The notes: generated from the letters alone by a model not told the origin. Shown: positions 1-10,497, numbered from the stretch's first letter. The stretch is 64,000 nt of DNA from Ceratothoa steindachneri (GCA_963969495.1 OZ018327.1:35017175-35081174), one strand, 5' to 3'. Made by a program: numbers and translations.

Positions 1-300
1 GTTGCTACAAAATATGGCAGGGGTTTGAGGTTTGACATGGGATCAAAATCACAGATTGCTACAACATATGGCAGGGGTTTGAAGTTTGACATGGGGTTAA
101 AACCACAGATTGCTACAACATATGGCAGGGGTTTGAAGTTTGACATGGTATCAAAACCACAGGTTGCTACAACATATGGCAGGGGTTTGAGGTTTGACAT
201 GGGATCAAAACCACAGATTGCAAAAAACATATGGCAGGAGTTTGAGGTTTGACATGGGATCAAAACCACAGGTTGCTACATCATATGGCAGAGGTTTGAA
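1..300. repeat. 54-bp minisatellite, entering from the left edge
   Basis: About five and a half tandem copies of a 54-bp unit that begins GTTGCTACAACATATGGCAG. Because 54 is a multiple of three, one frame stays open across the array and gives a repetitive 75-residue ORF, which I do not regard as a gene. The array begins before base 1 and decays near base 300. Confidence 0.93.
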
Positions 301-429
301 GTCAGCCTGAATCAGGACTCCCTCTATTGAATAACCATGCTTGATGTAGCTTATCTTTGCTAAAACCATAAACCGGTTTTAACTCAGCTAGGCCATAGCC
401 CTTGAATGATGATGATGCTGTTGCATTGC

Positions 430-570
430 TCCAAGGGGTAGATGGCATCTCTGCTCCTCAGGGGTTTTTTTTTTAAGGGGCTATCTGGCGACTGCCCACT
501 TGGGCATAAGTCGCCACTGCTCCACAGGGGTAGATGGCATATCTGCTCCCCTGGAGTAGATGGCATTTCT
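430..570. repeat. Short repeats carrying a GGTAGATGGCAT core
   Basis: Three degenerate copies of a roughly 22-bp unit (GTAGATGGCATNTCTGCTCC). The first two are separated by the 52-bp retrotransposon tail at 465-516, so the repeat predates that insertion. Confidence 0.7.
465..516 (-). mobile_element. 52-bp 3' end of a B/C-family non-LTR retrotransposon
   Basis: A T-run followed by CTATCTGGCGACTGCCCACT. This is the same 3'-terminal sequence found at the tail of element B (10301-10400) and element C (16549-16640). It is flanked by near-identical 14-bp direct repeats, CTGCTCCTCAGGGG at 451-464 and CTGCTCCACAGGGG at 517-530. It is best read as an extreme 5'-truncated LINE insertion. Confidence 0.82.
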
Positions 571-1065
571 GCTCACCCTGACTACTTGCAAGATTAAGGG
601 GGGAAAAAAGCCTTGGACCTTACAGTTTGCGCTGTAGGCTCCACCAATATTACCACAATTAAGTGGGGCCAGGACCTTCTGTGAGACTGTTGAGGGAGGC
701 TGTTGTATGCTGTGGTAATTTTATAATACCCCCTCAGTGCTAGCAGCCCATGCAATAGCTAGAAAGTGGATGTTCAGTTGCAACAACCTCACACAGAATA
801 CATCCAAGTGGGGGTCTTCCCACTCTAAGGATTGCATCCAGGTGTAGTGGTCATGGCATATCCACTTGGGAATGACCGACCACTCTACAGCTCTATTTAT
901 TCTTGCCCTACAGGGTGGCGAGTTTAAAAACACAGCCACACCTGATGTATAAAACAGCTTTCGAGAGTCCTGTAAAACTGTTCCAATAATAATATTAGGT
1001 TGGACCACATAAAATGTAGGTAGTGTTCACTTGACCATATATAATTCTGGTGTAGGGTAAACTCG
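571..1065. other. No recognised gene
   Basis: Mixed-composition sequence. A minus-strand ORF at 721-1008 has no recognisable motif. I see no splice-bounded exon, RNA gene or clear repeat boundary. Confidence 0.5.
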
Positions 1066-1228
1066 CCAATTAAGACACTTGTGAGAATAAACTGCTCTGC
1101 AAAAACTTAATGACCACAATCAAAATCTTTTAGGTGATGGTCTTAGATCATTTTGAGCATAAAAGATCTGGATTGTGGTCATTAAGTTTTTGCAGAGCAG
1201 TTTATTTTCACAAGTGTGCCTTAATTGG
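1066..1228. mobile_element. 163-bp palindromic MITE
   Basis: Two arms of about 57 bp (1066-1121 and 1170-1228) are near-perfect inverted repeats beginning CCAATTAAG and ending CTTAATTGG. They share TGCTCTGCAAAAACTTAATG and surround a short centre that can itself pair. The structure fits a non-autonomous hairpin element. Its autonomous partner is not in the window and I did not fix a target duplication. Confidence 0.85.
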
Positions 1229-1541
1229 GGAAGGTGCGTCTTACAAAGCTCCCCCACCGGCTAATGTTGTGTTGCAAGTGACTTTTTTTTTACAAGTTTA
1301 AATCAGAGAATAATAAGAATGAAGCAGAGAAAAAACATTCAGTATTCAAAGATGAAAAATGCTAATTAATGAAAAATACAAAGATGGCTTCAGGATTCAA
1401 GCTGGAAATGTGGACCTTCAAATTTAAAGTCATTATTAATTGCTAAAAGATTGACATTGTTGAAAGTAACTCCAAAACTTGTCTGACAACTTGCAGTATA
1501 AAGAGTTTCACCATTACGCTGTTATAGTTAAGGTAAAAATT

Positions 1542-1670
1542 CAAAAAAGGAAATGGGTGCGACATGAATTGGTGGAAAGTCAGAAACTGCAGGGCTTAGA
1601 AGTGTATTCGCCGCTGCTGCTTCATAACAATAACCCTTTTGAGATCATATGGCGACATGTCAGGAGAAAG
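1542..1670 (+). pseudogene. Mariner transposase fragment (central part)
   Basis: The + frame reads KWVRHELVESQKLQGLEVYS, then LLLHNNNPFEIIWRHVRRK. From memory of mariner transposases, this matches the stretch between the helix-turn-helix and the first catalytic Asp (WVPHEL...R.E.C.SLL.RN...PFL.RIVT.DEKW). The first catalytic DE is not conserved (HVRRK). No inverted ends are seen on either side, so this is an isolated scrap. Confidence 0.65.
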
Positions 1671-1679
1671 TGAATACTG

Positions 1680-2270
1680 TAGTGACTAAGGTAGTCTCCA
1701 TAAGACGTCATACACTGTTTTTCAATGAGAAAATATTGCTGCTACTTTTTATAGAAAAAAAATTAATGCCTGAAAATAAAATCTAAACGACCTAGACTTA
1801 ACAATTTTGCTTCCCAATAAATAACACAACCACAACTTCACAAATCAAAATTTACAGAACTATATGAAGTTTTACTGGATCCCACAAACTCAGGGTACGT
1901 CCATGGAAATAGTCACAATGCAACGGTATGCAACTTTAAGTTCCCCTCTGCTGTCTCTTGTATGGTATGAAGAGTGTTGGGGAATTTTTGAGAGAGCCTA
2001 TGAACCGATGGAATACTGTGGTTGCAGTTTCTTTGTTTTTCTGAATGTTGCGAGGGCAGTATTTTGGTGAACGTTTTTTATGTTTGAATATCATTGATGT
2101 ATTGTATGTTACACCAAGCATTTCAAAGGGGTGGTAGAGGAGGAGAAGCAGAGTTATTTATGGTTGAGATGTGTATTGGTATTCCCATGTATCACTGGTA
2201 AGGAAGGTAGCTATAGAATTGATTGAGGCTATTTTGAGTGTGTGCTGAACCAGGTGTGCAGGGTGTGCAG
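1680..2270. other. AT-rich, no recognised gene
   Basis: Two short opposing ORFs (1864-2070 plus, 1936-2121 minus) overlap and have no motif. Part could be worn mariner 3' sequence following 1670, but I cannot align it by eye. Confidence 0.4.
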
Positions 2271-2378
2271 GGATCCTTCAGCATGAGGGATGCATGCATG
2301 AAGGGGTGTGCATGGATCCTTCAGCCTGAGGGATGCATGCATGAAGGGGTGTGCATGGATCCTTCAGCCTGAGAGATG
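2271..2378. repeat. 43-bp tandem repeat, about 2.5 copies
   Basis: The unit starts GGATCCTTCAGCCTGAGGGA and includes TGCATGCATGAAGGGGTGTG. Copies begin at 2271, about 2314 and about 2357. Confidence 0.9.
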
Positions 2379-2654
2379 AAACCCCACTGGAGAAGATACT
2401 ACCACACAGCACCCCAATTTTGCATGCAAAAAGTAATGGATGACTGTGCTTAAGAGGGTATAAAGTGGGTGGAATAAGGCCATCTATTTTTTTAAGTGGC
2501 ATTGATGCAATAAACCTCACTTTGTGGGGGAAGGGGGCAGTTGATGAAAAATGAATAAAAACTATTTCAAAGAAATTCTGATAGAAATTTTAAGCTTTAA
2601 ATTGTTAAGACTCCTTTTTCAGTGATGGAAAAAATAAAATATTCATGCATAAAC

Positions 2655-3050
2655 CATGAGTAGACATGGCACAAGTAACCATGGAACATGCTTGCTTACA
2701 CATGGCACATGTGGAGAATGCCTACATAGAGCACATGTGTAAAATGCCTACATAGAGCACATGTGTAGAATGCATACACATGGCATATATAACTGTAGAA
2801 CATGTCTACACATGGCATATATGAATGTGGGACATGTCTACACATGCTACATATGATTGTGGGACATGTCTACACATGCTACATATGATTGTGGAACATC
2901 TCTACACATGCCAACGCATGACACATGTGACCACGCCTACACATAGCCCATGTGACCATAGAGCATGCTACATGTGCCCATGGAGCATGTCTACACATGG
3001 CACATATCCATGGAGCATGCCTACACATGATATACGAGACCATGGAAGCG
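2655..3050. repeat. Degenerate ~32-bp minisatellite rich in ACACATG
   Basis: Repeats of a unit like GACATGTCTACACATGCTAC followed by ATATGATTGTG. It is regular between 2825 and 2915 and more worn at both ends. Short ORFs on both strands here are by-products of the repeat. Confidence 0.85.
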
Positions 3051-3510
3051 ATAACTGACACGTTTGGGAAGTTCTTCCTCACCCTCCATATTCACTGCAT
3101 CTTACACCATCAAATTATCATTTATTTCAATCACTATCATCATTCATCATCTCAAAAAGAAATTTAACTCAACGGAAAATAAAAGAATGAATTCTAAGCA
3201 CTTTCAACCTAGCTTAGAATTCATTCTTATTCTATTTCATGTGGGTTAAATGTACATTTGTGCACCATTTTGTAAACTTATCTAAATTATCCGAATAAAA
3301 GGGAGACTGATACCAAGTTAACCATTTTTCCCATTAAAACCACCTTTTTTTTAAAAAAAAGTAATTTAGTTCTCTATCACCTAGTTTAGTAATAAGAGAG
3401 AAGTGTTAATAATATTAACTACTTTCGATTAAATTTCATTTAATACATTCAATTAAGGAAAAAATATTATTTTCCTACCAAACTTAATGAGCAAAGGCTG
3501 AAAACCCTAC
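3051..3510. other. AT-rich; possible intron of the 3511-3723 exon
   Basis: No recognised coding potential or repeat. If the neighbouring exon is real, this is intronic sequence downstream of it on the minus strand. Confidence 0.35.
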
Positions 3511-3723
3511 CTTTATCACTCGTCCCATACGTTGGAGCAGGATTTTCGGTTGAATAGTGGTCAACTGGAGTAGCACTTGAGTAGCCAGTTTTAAGTGTAC
3601 GTGGAAAGTGGGATGGTCGATCACCTCTTGGATCCATTTCCGTATAAGGACTTGCCTCCATCTTTTGCCAAAAGGGAGACTCTTGGTCTTTTAAGTTAGT
3701 ATAAAATTGATAATCATCCAACC
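3511..3723 (-). CDS. Candidate internal exon of an unidentified host gene
   Basis: The open segment on the minus strand is bounded by a plausible acceptor (AG at 3725-3724) and a good donor (AAAG then GTAGGG, GT at 3510-3509). The exon is 213 nt, 71 codons, in symmetrical phase 1-1. The peptide begins LDDYQFYTNLKDQESPFWQK and continues with a hydrophilic stretch rich in Pro, Ser, Thr and Tyr ending near PAPTYGTSDK. It has no transmembrane segment or catalytic motif. Composition and lack of stops differ from the decayed transposons around it. It could be part of a cytoplasmic tail or a disordered linker, but I do not recognise the protein. No partner exon is evident in the window, so the rest of the gene would lie outside or across long introns. 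Confidence 0.45.
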
Positions 3724-3939
3724 CTGCCATCATCAAGACACAGAGCTGGTGTTATATCAAAATACTAAACTTATAGAATTTGACTGTAAATAAAACATAG
3801 ATCATAAAATAGCTGGACTTGAATTAAGTACTAGCAGAAATTATTTGTGAAAGAAGTGGAATGCGCTGGAATCAATCTGCAAGCACTATCTTCTCCCATT
3901 AAAAAATCTATATGGATAAAAGAGAAGCAAAAATTACTT

Positions 3940-3941
<2 letters not shown>

Positions 3942-4012
<71 letters not shown>
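3942..4012. repeat. (TA)n microsatellite
   Basis: About 35 TA units lying immediately beyond the 3' end of the minus-strand Penelope fragment. Confidence 0.97.
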
Positions 4013-4016
<4 letters not shown>

Positions 4017-4780
4017 TATTAGTGTAGATGGGTAGCAGTCTTTCTTGAATGCAAATTTTTTTGAAGACCATGGTATATTCCGTCTTAGTCAATTTCCTTT
4101 GGCAACTTTCTATTCTTCTAACTGTCTTATTTAGTCGATCTTGTAGATGGTAGATCACTTGTCCTGTGTTCATCTCTTTTAAATGAATGGGTTTGGTAAA
4201 AACCAAACTAAATTGTTGAGCTTTCGATCTTATCTGATCATCTTCGGAGCGTCTTTATGTATTCTTTCCTCCTTTATGAATGAAAAGAAAATGTTGGGGT
4301 TTTTTTGGGGGGGGCGGTATTTATTCCGCCTGGCTTGAGCCCTACATTAAAGGAAACAAGCCAATCTGGTGAATGGAATTTTAAAACAACTTCAATGTTC
4401 AATTCCAGCTTACCACTTGACTATTGATGGATGGCTTTTCTTCGTTTATCAAGATGGCTTCTAAGATGTTCAGCCTAGCTTTATTCTTCCCCCCCCCCCG
4501 TTTCTTTTAATTACGGTGTTGTCAATTAGTATATCTCTCATTAGGTTGATGTTGTGCACACTCTCCATATGATTTTCAGGCCCTCCGCTTTGAAGTGCAT
4601 GGTTAAACATCTCAAAAGGGTAGTAGTTGTCATGCCAATATATTTTAAGTTATTATAAAGCTTGCAGTCTTTATTGAGGCAGATGAACTTGTAAACTATG
4701 TTGGTTGACTTTAGATTTGAGGAGTTTTGGCAGCTGTTGTTTTTTGTGAATAACGGTTTCTCAAAAAGCATTGAAAAACA
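4017..4780 (-). pseudogene. Penelope-like element fragment with GIY-YIG endonuclease
   Basis: On the minus strand 4771-4541 encodes a GIY-YIG-type endonuclease core: NIVYKFICLNKDC, then LKYIGMTTTTLLRCLTMH. Further along (about 4480-4410) it reads LNILEA-L and EKPSINSQ, the usual end of the Penelope endonuclease domain. The reverse transcriptase half is missing. A presumed 3' non-coding tail runs to the (TA)n tract at 4012. The copy has stops and frameshifts. Its tail is repeated in opposite orientation at about 4990-5445, so the two copies form a head-to-head inverted repeat. I am confident of the Penelope class but not of its subgroup. Confidence 0.85.
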
Positions 4781-5446
4781 ACTTCAATCATTTCAAAGAT
4801 ATGGATAAAACATAAAGTAATCAGGAAGCAGTAAACAACAAACTGTATTACATAAATCAGATGTACACGGCCTATAAAATAGACGAAAAAAACATCAAGG
4901 AGATTATTAACCATAACATCAAGGTTAAGAATCAAATGGACAAAATTCAACTTATTATATATTATAAAATGACAAAAGCCAACAATCTCCTCATGATAAA
5001 GCTAAGCTGAACATCTTAGAAGCCATTTTAATAAAAGAAGAAAAGCCAGCCATCAATAGTCAAGCAGTAAGCTGGAATTGAACATTGAAGTTGTTTTAAA
5101 ATTCCACTCACTGGATTGGCTCATTTCCTCTAACATAGTGCTCAAGCCAGGCAGAATAAATATCCCCTAAAAAAGTTTTCTTTTCATTCAGTCTGATTCT
5201 GACTCCACACATTTCATCAGTAAAGGAGGAAAGAATACATAAAGATGCTCCAAAGATGATCAGATAAGATCGAAAGCTTATCAATTTAGTTTGGTTTTTA
5301 CCAAACCCATTCATTTAAAAGAGAGATGAATACAGGACAAGTGATCTACCATCTACAAGATGGAATAAATAAAAACCCAGAAGAATAGAAAGTTGCCAAA
5401 GGAAATTGACTAAGCCGAAATATACCATGGTCTTCAACAAAATTTC
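4781..5446 (+). pseudogene. Second Penelope-like fragment, opposite orientation
   Basis: The plus strand 4860-4985 reads through the linker that precedes the endonuclease in these elements (INQMYTAYKIDEKNIKEII, KIQLIIYYKMTKANNLLM). It then jumps directly to AKLNILEAILIKEEKPAINS at about 4995. The catalytic GIY-YIG core is therefore deleted. From there to 5446 it matches the reverse complement of 4017-4490 closely. It ends in a (TA)n tract that was later split by a mariner element. Confidence 0.82.
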
Positions 5447-5466
5447 CATATATATATATATATATA
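5447..5466. repeat. Left part of a (TA)n tract
   Basis: A short TA run whose right-hand continuation is 6399-6474, beyond the mariner insertion. Confidence 0.9.
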
Positions 5467-6397
5467 CGAGGGGCGGTCAATAAGTTTTGCAATTCGGATA
5501 TAAGGAAACGAGATATGAGGAAAAGTGTTTTATTATTTTTCAACATAACTACCCTCGACTTCAATGCACTTGTGCCACTTGTCCCTGAGGCTTTGAATTC
5601 TCGACAACCAGAAATCTCCCGACTGCTGTTCAATCCACTCCTGGACGGTGAACTGGACATCTTCATTGTCCCCAGACTGGCGTCCACACAGTGCAGCCTT
5701 GAGCTGGAGGAATAAAAAGTAGTCGCTAGGGGCAGGATCTGGACTGTAGGGAGGATGGGTGAGCTCCTCAAATCCGCACTCACGCAAGGCAGCTTGTGCA
5801 ACTCTGGCCTTGTAGACTTTGACGACGTTGAAGTCGATCATGGGGCATGAGGTTTCTAGGGACTCAATGGGCAGAGACCTTGGTCATGGCAAAATTGTTG
5901 TGGATGATGTTGATAACACTTCCATGTTATATTCCAAGTTCTCGCTCGATTTCTTGGAGCTTCACCCGTCGATTTTCGAGGATGATCCTCTCCACACGGG
6001 TCACATTGTCCTCGTTGGTCACGTCTGACGGGCGTCCTGGATGGGGGTCATCTTCAAGGGACTCACGACCATGGCGGAACTCCCTATTCCAGCGAGTAAT
6101 GGTTGCATAGGAAGGAGCGGTGTCGGTGTACACTGCAACCATGCCTTCATGGATCTCTTTTGCATTCTTGCCTTCCTTGGTCAAAAATTTGATCAGTGCA
6201 CGGTGCTCAACCTTCTCCATTGTTGAAAAATTTGTGACTGCCGATCTGCGATCAGCTACTGCTTCTTAAATAGACGAGGCAGGAGCGTGCGGCTGCAGGT
6301 CCTGACTTGTCATAACTTGTCCTAACACCCCCACACACAGCCATCCCCCTTCCTCTGTTTTGTCCTACCAATTCGCAAAACTTATTGACCGCCCCTC

Positions 6398-6398
<1 letters not shown>
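5467..6398 (-). mobile_element. Internally deleted mariner element, 932 bp
   Basis: The terminal inverted repeats are CGAGGGGCGGTCAATAAGTT at 5467 and its complement ending at 6398. Each end is flanked by a TA (5465-5466 and 6399-6400), the standard mariner duplication. At 932 bp it is shorter than the usual ~1.3 kb. The insertion site was a (TA)n tract. Confidence 0.95.
5530..6220 (-). pseudogene. Mariner transposase with its catalytic centre deleted
   Basis: The start MEKVEHRALIKFLTKEGKNA (6220) opens the N-terminal helix-turn-helix domain, including the conserved GRPSDVTNEDNV linker (residues about 62-75). After ERELG the frame shifts and a deletion joins it to a C-terminal segment (5841-5533) with AQAALRECGFEELTHPPYSP and DPAPSDYFLF, ending GSYVEK. 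The deleted part holds the first catalytic Asp and the HDN containing the second. Only the third (SPDPAPSDY region) remains. It cannot make active transposase, but intact ends could have been mobilised in trans. Confidence 0.93.

Positions 6399-6474
<76 letters not shown>
6399..6474. repeat. (TA)n microsatellite, right part
   Basis: About 37 TA units continuing the tract interrupted by the mariner. Confidence 0.97.
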
Positions 6475-6478
<4 letters not shown>

Positions 6479-7544
6479 TATATACACACACAATCACTTT
6501 AATAATGTTAAAATTTGATTACAAAACTAAAGAGATTAAATTTGCACAATGAACTCAGTAGGTATTAAAGTTTTCAATTGCATTACATTTTTATTTTTTT
6601 GTCATCTTGTTGATGGTACTTTCAGAAAAAGTATAGTGTTTCATGGTTTATTGAAAACAAATTGGATATGTAGACAGTGAAATTACAAGACTTATGAAAG
6701 AGCTCCACTGCCAAATCTGTTAATTTATGTATAGCACAAGAAACTTATAAGACAGGGCAGTGTTAGATAAAGGGAGGAATAGAGGAGCAAAAACCTGATG
6801 AAAACATCAATCATTATTGGTCTCACTCAAAGTATATCCAATTAAATTCACCATGCTTAACTATGCCTAAATTATTACACAAGGTAAGATTATATGCATA
6901 CAGTGTACAAATTTTACAGGTACTTGACACTCTAGTCAAATGATAAACCAAAAAGTAAAGAATTTGCATTTAACATGCTAGAACACATATGTAAAGAACA
7001 GCCCCATGTGATAAGAAAGCTTCAATAATATAACTCAAAGGTAAGTAGTGTATGGTATGGGATTATGTGCAATCAAAAAAGGGGCCCATTTTTATGCATA
7101 GAAAAATAATTCCCCAGATAACCCTCCAATGGGCTATGGTAAAGATATAGGACATCATTGACCTTAAGCAAAGGAATGAATGAATAGTGCCAAAAATAAA
7201 TGCTGCAAAGCCCAAACAGACTAGCCCACAGCCAAATTCAAGGAGGGGCAATTTGCATGAAAATTCTCAATAAAAATATAGACATCTGGAGAATATACAA
7301 AAATATAGCTATGAAATTAAAATCAATAAAATGGAAGTACAGGAATTTAAAACCACCAAAAGGTGTAAAAGGATATCAAAAATAAACTATTGAGAATTCA
7401 ACAAAGGATAAAAACATAGACTGTAGATGGATCAACAATAGATACAAGAACAGAGAATATAAAATCATGAAACAATATATTAAATTTTGGCTAAAAGATT
7501 ATATTCTTCTAAAAATTCTATTCACACTAAAAGAGACACAAGTC
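6475..7544. other. AT-rich; may contain the 3' non-coding end of element A
   Basis: No recognised coding sequence. Element A's ORF2 ends near 7545 reading leftwards, so some of 7000-7544 may be its 3' UTR. I could not find a clear tail or target duplication. Confidence 0.4.
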
Positions 7545-8320
7545 TCAGACAAGATGCCCCACAGAACTTGCTGGGAGGGGAGCCATCTGCCCAGTAATGA
7601 AAGGAAAGACCCTCATCCTCAGCTTTCTCAAAAGGGCACACTCAGCAAACATGTGAAGGATGGACAGTGGCACCCTGCACAAGATGCACAAAGGTGGGGG
7701 CTGCCCATTCATCAAGTACCCATGAGTGAGGTGGCAATGGCCTATCCTCAGTTGGCACAAAATAACCTCCAGTCTATGTGGTTTCATGGTACGTGGCCAT
7801 GGGAGGACTGAAGGTTTTATGGAATGGAGCTTGGTGGGAGGAAGCTCATCCCACATCTTCTGCCATAAGCCAACTACATATTTGGTGATGAGAGGATAGA
7901 CATCACGAAGTGGGACTGGGGCTGATGGGGGTGTCCCCAATGATACTGCTTCCTTGGCTGCAGCATCCGCCCTTTCATAACCTGGGATGGCCACGTGACT
8001 AGGCACCAGGCACCCAGCAAAAAGAAATCTTAGGAATAGAAGATAAAAAAAGCCACAGCTGGGTCTTGGAAACCAACGGATGGCTAGAACCAAAAGCACC
8101 CAGTGCCTCCAGAGAACTAAGGCAGTCAGAGAAAATTGTAAGACAAGCAGATGGCATAGGAGCAATAACAAAGAGTGCAGCAAGAATGGCAACAAGTTCT
8201 CCTGTGAAAACAGAAGCTGCACTTGGTAGGCAAACCAATGCTGTCTGAGATCGGAAGACAGCAGCAGCTCCAACTCTGTCCGATGACTTGGACCCATCGG
8301 TGAACACAAAGTGCTAGGCT
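7545..8320 (-). pseudogene. Element A ORF2: RNase H domain and C-terminal region
   Basis: RNase H motifs are visible in two frames: MFTDGSKSSDRVGAAAVF (first Asp), ASVFTGELVAILAA (Glu), TIFSDCLSSLEALGAF (Asp), and ISFCWVPG followed, after a frameshift, by IPGYERADAAAKEA (last Asp). The downstream part reads CQLRIGHCHLTHGYLMNGQP, with a Cys-rich segment (LCILCRVPLSILHMFAECAL). This matches the CCHC-like tail found after RNase H in arthropod elements of this kind. The domain is recognisable but interrupted. Confidence 0.9.
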
Positions 8321-8629
8321 GATGGTGGGATGAGTGTTGATCATAGATGGTTCTCAAGGCTACAGGCAAGAACTGATCCTTGGGCCTACCAGTAAGCCCC
8401 TTGCATACCACTACAGGTGGTATGAGCCATGGGGGAATCTTTGGTATTGAAAATGGAATAACAGAAAATTCTCTTTGATGTCCTGTGTGCTCAGCCATGC
8501 GTAGAGCAAATTGAATGTGCACTCATAGACTGGCGACCATGGTAATTGCTCAAGTCTAAAAAGATATTTGAGGTTAGACTTGAGCCTGTAAAAAGGAAGA
8601 GGGAGAGCCCGTTCTCTGCATAGACACTC

Positions 8630-9028
8630 TACACAGGAAAGGACTTGAAGGCTCCAGAAGCCAGGCACACAGTATTTAATTTTTCAAGAATGGATGGTGA
8701 GGCAGGAGTACACCTGTGACCCATAGTCCAGCTTTGACTGGACCAATGCTGAATACAAAAGCCACAGGGTACATTGATCACTTCCCCAAGAAGTGTGCCA
8801 GTAATTTTTATGTCCATTCTCTTCAGACAAGACCTTTTCAAGGCATCCAAATGAGGCCTCCAAGAAAGCCTTGAATCAAAGATCACCCCTAGAAATCTGA
8901 AATGGGGCTCAAAGGTGACAGGGACACCATAGAGTGACAAATGGGAAGGGTCCCATGTCACTGATCTATAATTGTAAAAGTGGACAGCCTTGGTCTTTAC
9001 TGCGGAAAAGCAGAAGCCCTTGGAAGAA
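8630..9028 (-). pseudogene. Element A ORF2: C-terminal part of the reverse transcriptase
   Basis: It begins at the split codon beside the solo LTR with SSKGFCFSAVKTKAVHF, then HFRFLGVIFDSRLSWRPHLD (RT thumb motif FLG..FD..L.W..H). It continues to ASGAFKSFPV, equivalent to the LATGAFRTSP motif in element C. It joins in sense to 9829-10290 once the LTR is removed. Confidence 0.9.
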
Positions 9029-9032
9029 GCAT

Positions 9033-9828
9033 TGTGGTGGAGTGAATGTGAGTGTGTATGAAGGGCCATTCTCCCACCCCTTTTCCCAACACCCTCTCCC
9101 TCCGTCTGTGTGTGAATGAGAATGGGGGTTTGTTTTGTTTTTTTTATATATATAATATAAATTGATTTTCATGTTTTGTATAAAATGTTTTTTTCTCTTC
9201 CTCAGCTAAATGTTAAATATTTTTCGAAGGGCCACTCTAGTAAATTTAATTGCCATCCTTTGTAAGGAGTTGCAGAGACTGTAGGGTTGAAATAACCAAC
9301 CAGAGATTATAAGTACTGCCAGGACTGAGAGGGCTTTGATAGCTTCAAGACGTGACCAGATCACAATATTGTATGAGCTCGGAGGGGCTGGGGTTTTTTT
9401 TGTAAAACGCTTGAGACGCCAATACCCACCTGGGTAGCGTGTGCGCCCTTTCTTCCTTTTTTTGGTCCTCTTGTTTGCTTTAGGCCTCCTGTTATTGATT
9501 TCTTGTCTACTGTGTTATCGGTTGGTTGATATACCCTGGTAGATATTTTTGTTGTTGTTTGACTTAGCCTATCTGTCTTTAGTATATATAGTCTAATTGA
9601 ATGTTATTTTTTGTATAAATTTTGATTGGTATTCATCAGATAATATTGTGTATATATAAAAATTAGCTATCTGTATTTTTGTGTGCATATTTACCCCATA
9701 TTTTTTTGGTAAGTAAAGGACTGTACAAACAATCGGTTTCATTTCTCCCTCGACTTCTCACGTCCAAATTTGTGTAGGAAGCAGGTTGGATCGATTTGGG
9801 TTAGAGTCTAGATTTTTGGCTCGCTACA
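9033..9828 (+). mobile_element. Solo LTR (TG...CA), 796 bp, with 4-bp duplication
   Basis: It starts TGTGGTGGAGTGAATGTGAG and ends TTTTTGGCTCGCTACA, and is flanked by GCAT at 9029-9032 and 9829-9832. Removing it restores element A's reading across ...INTVADN/ASSKGF.... A sequence AAGTAAAGGACTGT near 9712 could be the polyadenylation region, which suggests plus orientation. No internal retrotransposon genes remain, so it arose by LTR-LTR recombination or was always solo. The superfamily is not determined; a 4-bp duplication is common for Ty3/gypsy-type elements. Confidence 0.85.
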
Positions 9829-10290
9829 GCATTATCAGCTACGGTATTTATAACCCGCTGCCGCTTACAGATGACAAATGGAAGTCTAGGCGAAGAACAG
9901 ATAAGCGCTACATCATCCACATATAGAGGTTGAGGAAATCTCAGCTGGGAGATTTGCGATAATGCTATTGATGGCCACAGAGAAGCAGGTGACACTGAGA
10001 CACTTCCCTGTGGCACACCTTCAACCTGCTCTACCGGCTCTGATAGGGCATTTCCAACTTTTACACAGTGTGAGCCACATGAGGAATTGCTCGACAAACC
10101 TGGGGAGAAAGCCCGACAGGACCCAATCATGGAGTTGCTTAAGGATACCACGCTTCCAAGTGGTATCATACGTTTTCTCAGTATCAAAGAAAACAGCAAC
10201 AGAATGCTGCCTCTCTGAAAAAGCATCTCTTATATAAGACTATTCTAACAAGCAGGTCGATAGTACTCTGTTTTTTTCTGAACCCTGATT
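9829..10290 (-). pseudogene. Element A ORF2: central reverse transcriptase
   Basis: It reads, with frameshifts, NPQSGFRKKQSTIDLLVR, then VEGVPQGSVSVS (the GVPQGS motif), then PLYVDDVALICSSPRLP (the YVDD catalytic box) and VINTVADN up to the LTR. The motif order matches elements B and C. The right-hand edge is the junction with element B. Confidence 0.9.
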
Positions 10291-10497
10291 GCGAGGGATA
10301 TTTTTTAATTTTTTATTATTATCTCATCTGGCAACTGCCTTCAAGGGCATAAGTCGCCGTACTCAAGCTAGCCTGTATCTAGGCTATATTAAAAACAAAA
10401 AACAAACAAAAGAATTGAAAAAACATAGAGCAAGCTCCATCGACAGGGGAAGACCCGCCCTCCCCCGCCGAAGAACACAGCAATCCATATTTGAATA

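Noticed and set aside
25..252. 75-residue ORF across the first 250 bases
   Set aside because: It is open only because the 54-bp repeat is a multiple of three; the peptide is the repeat translated.
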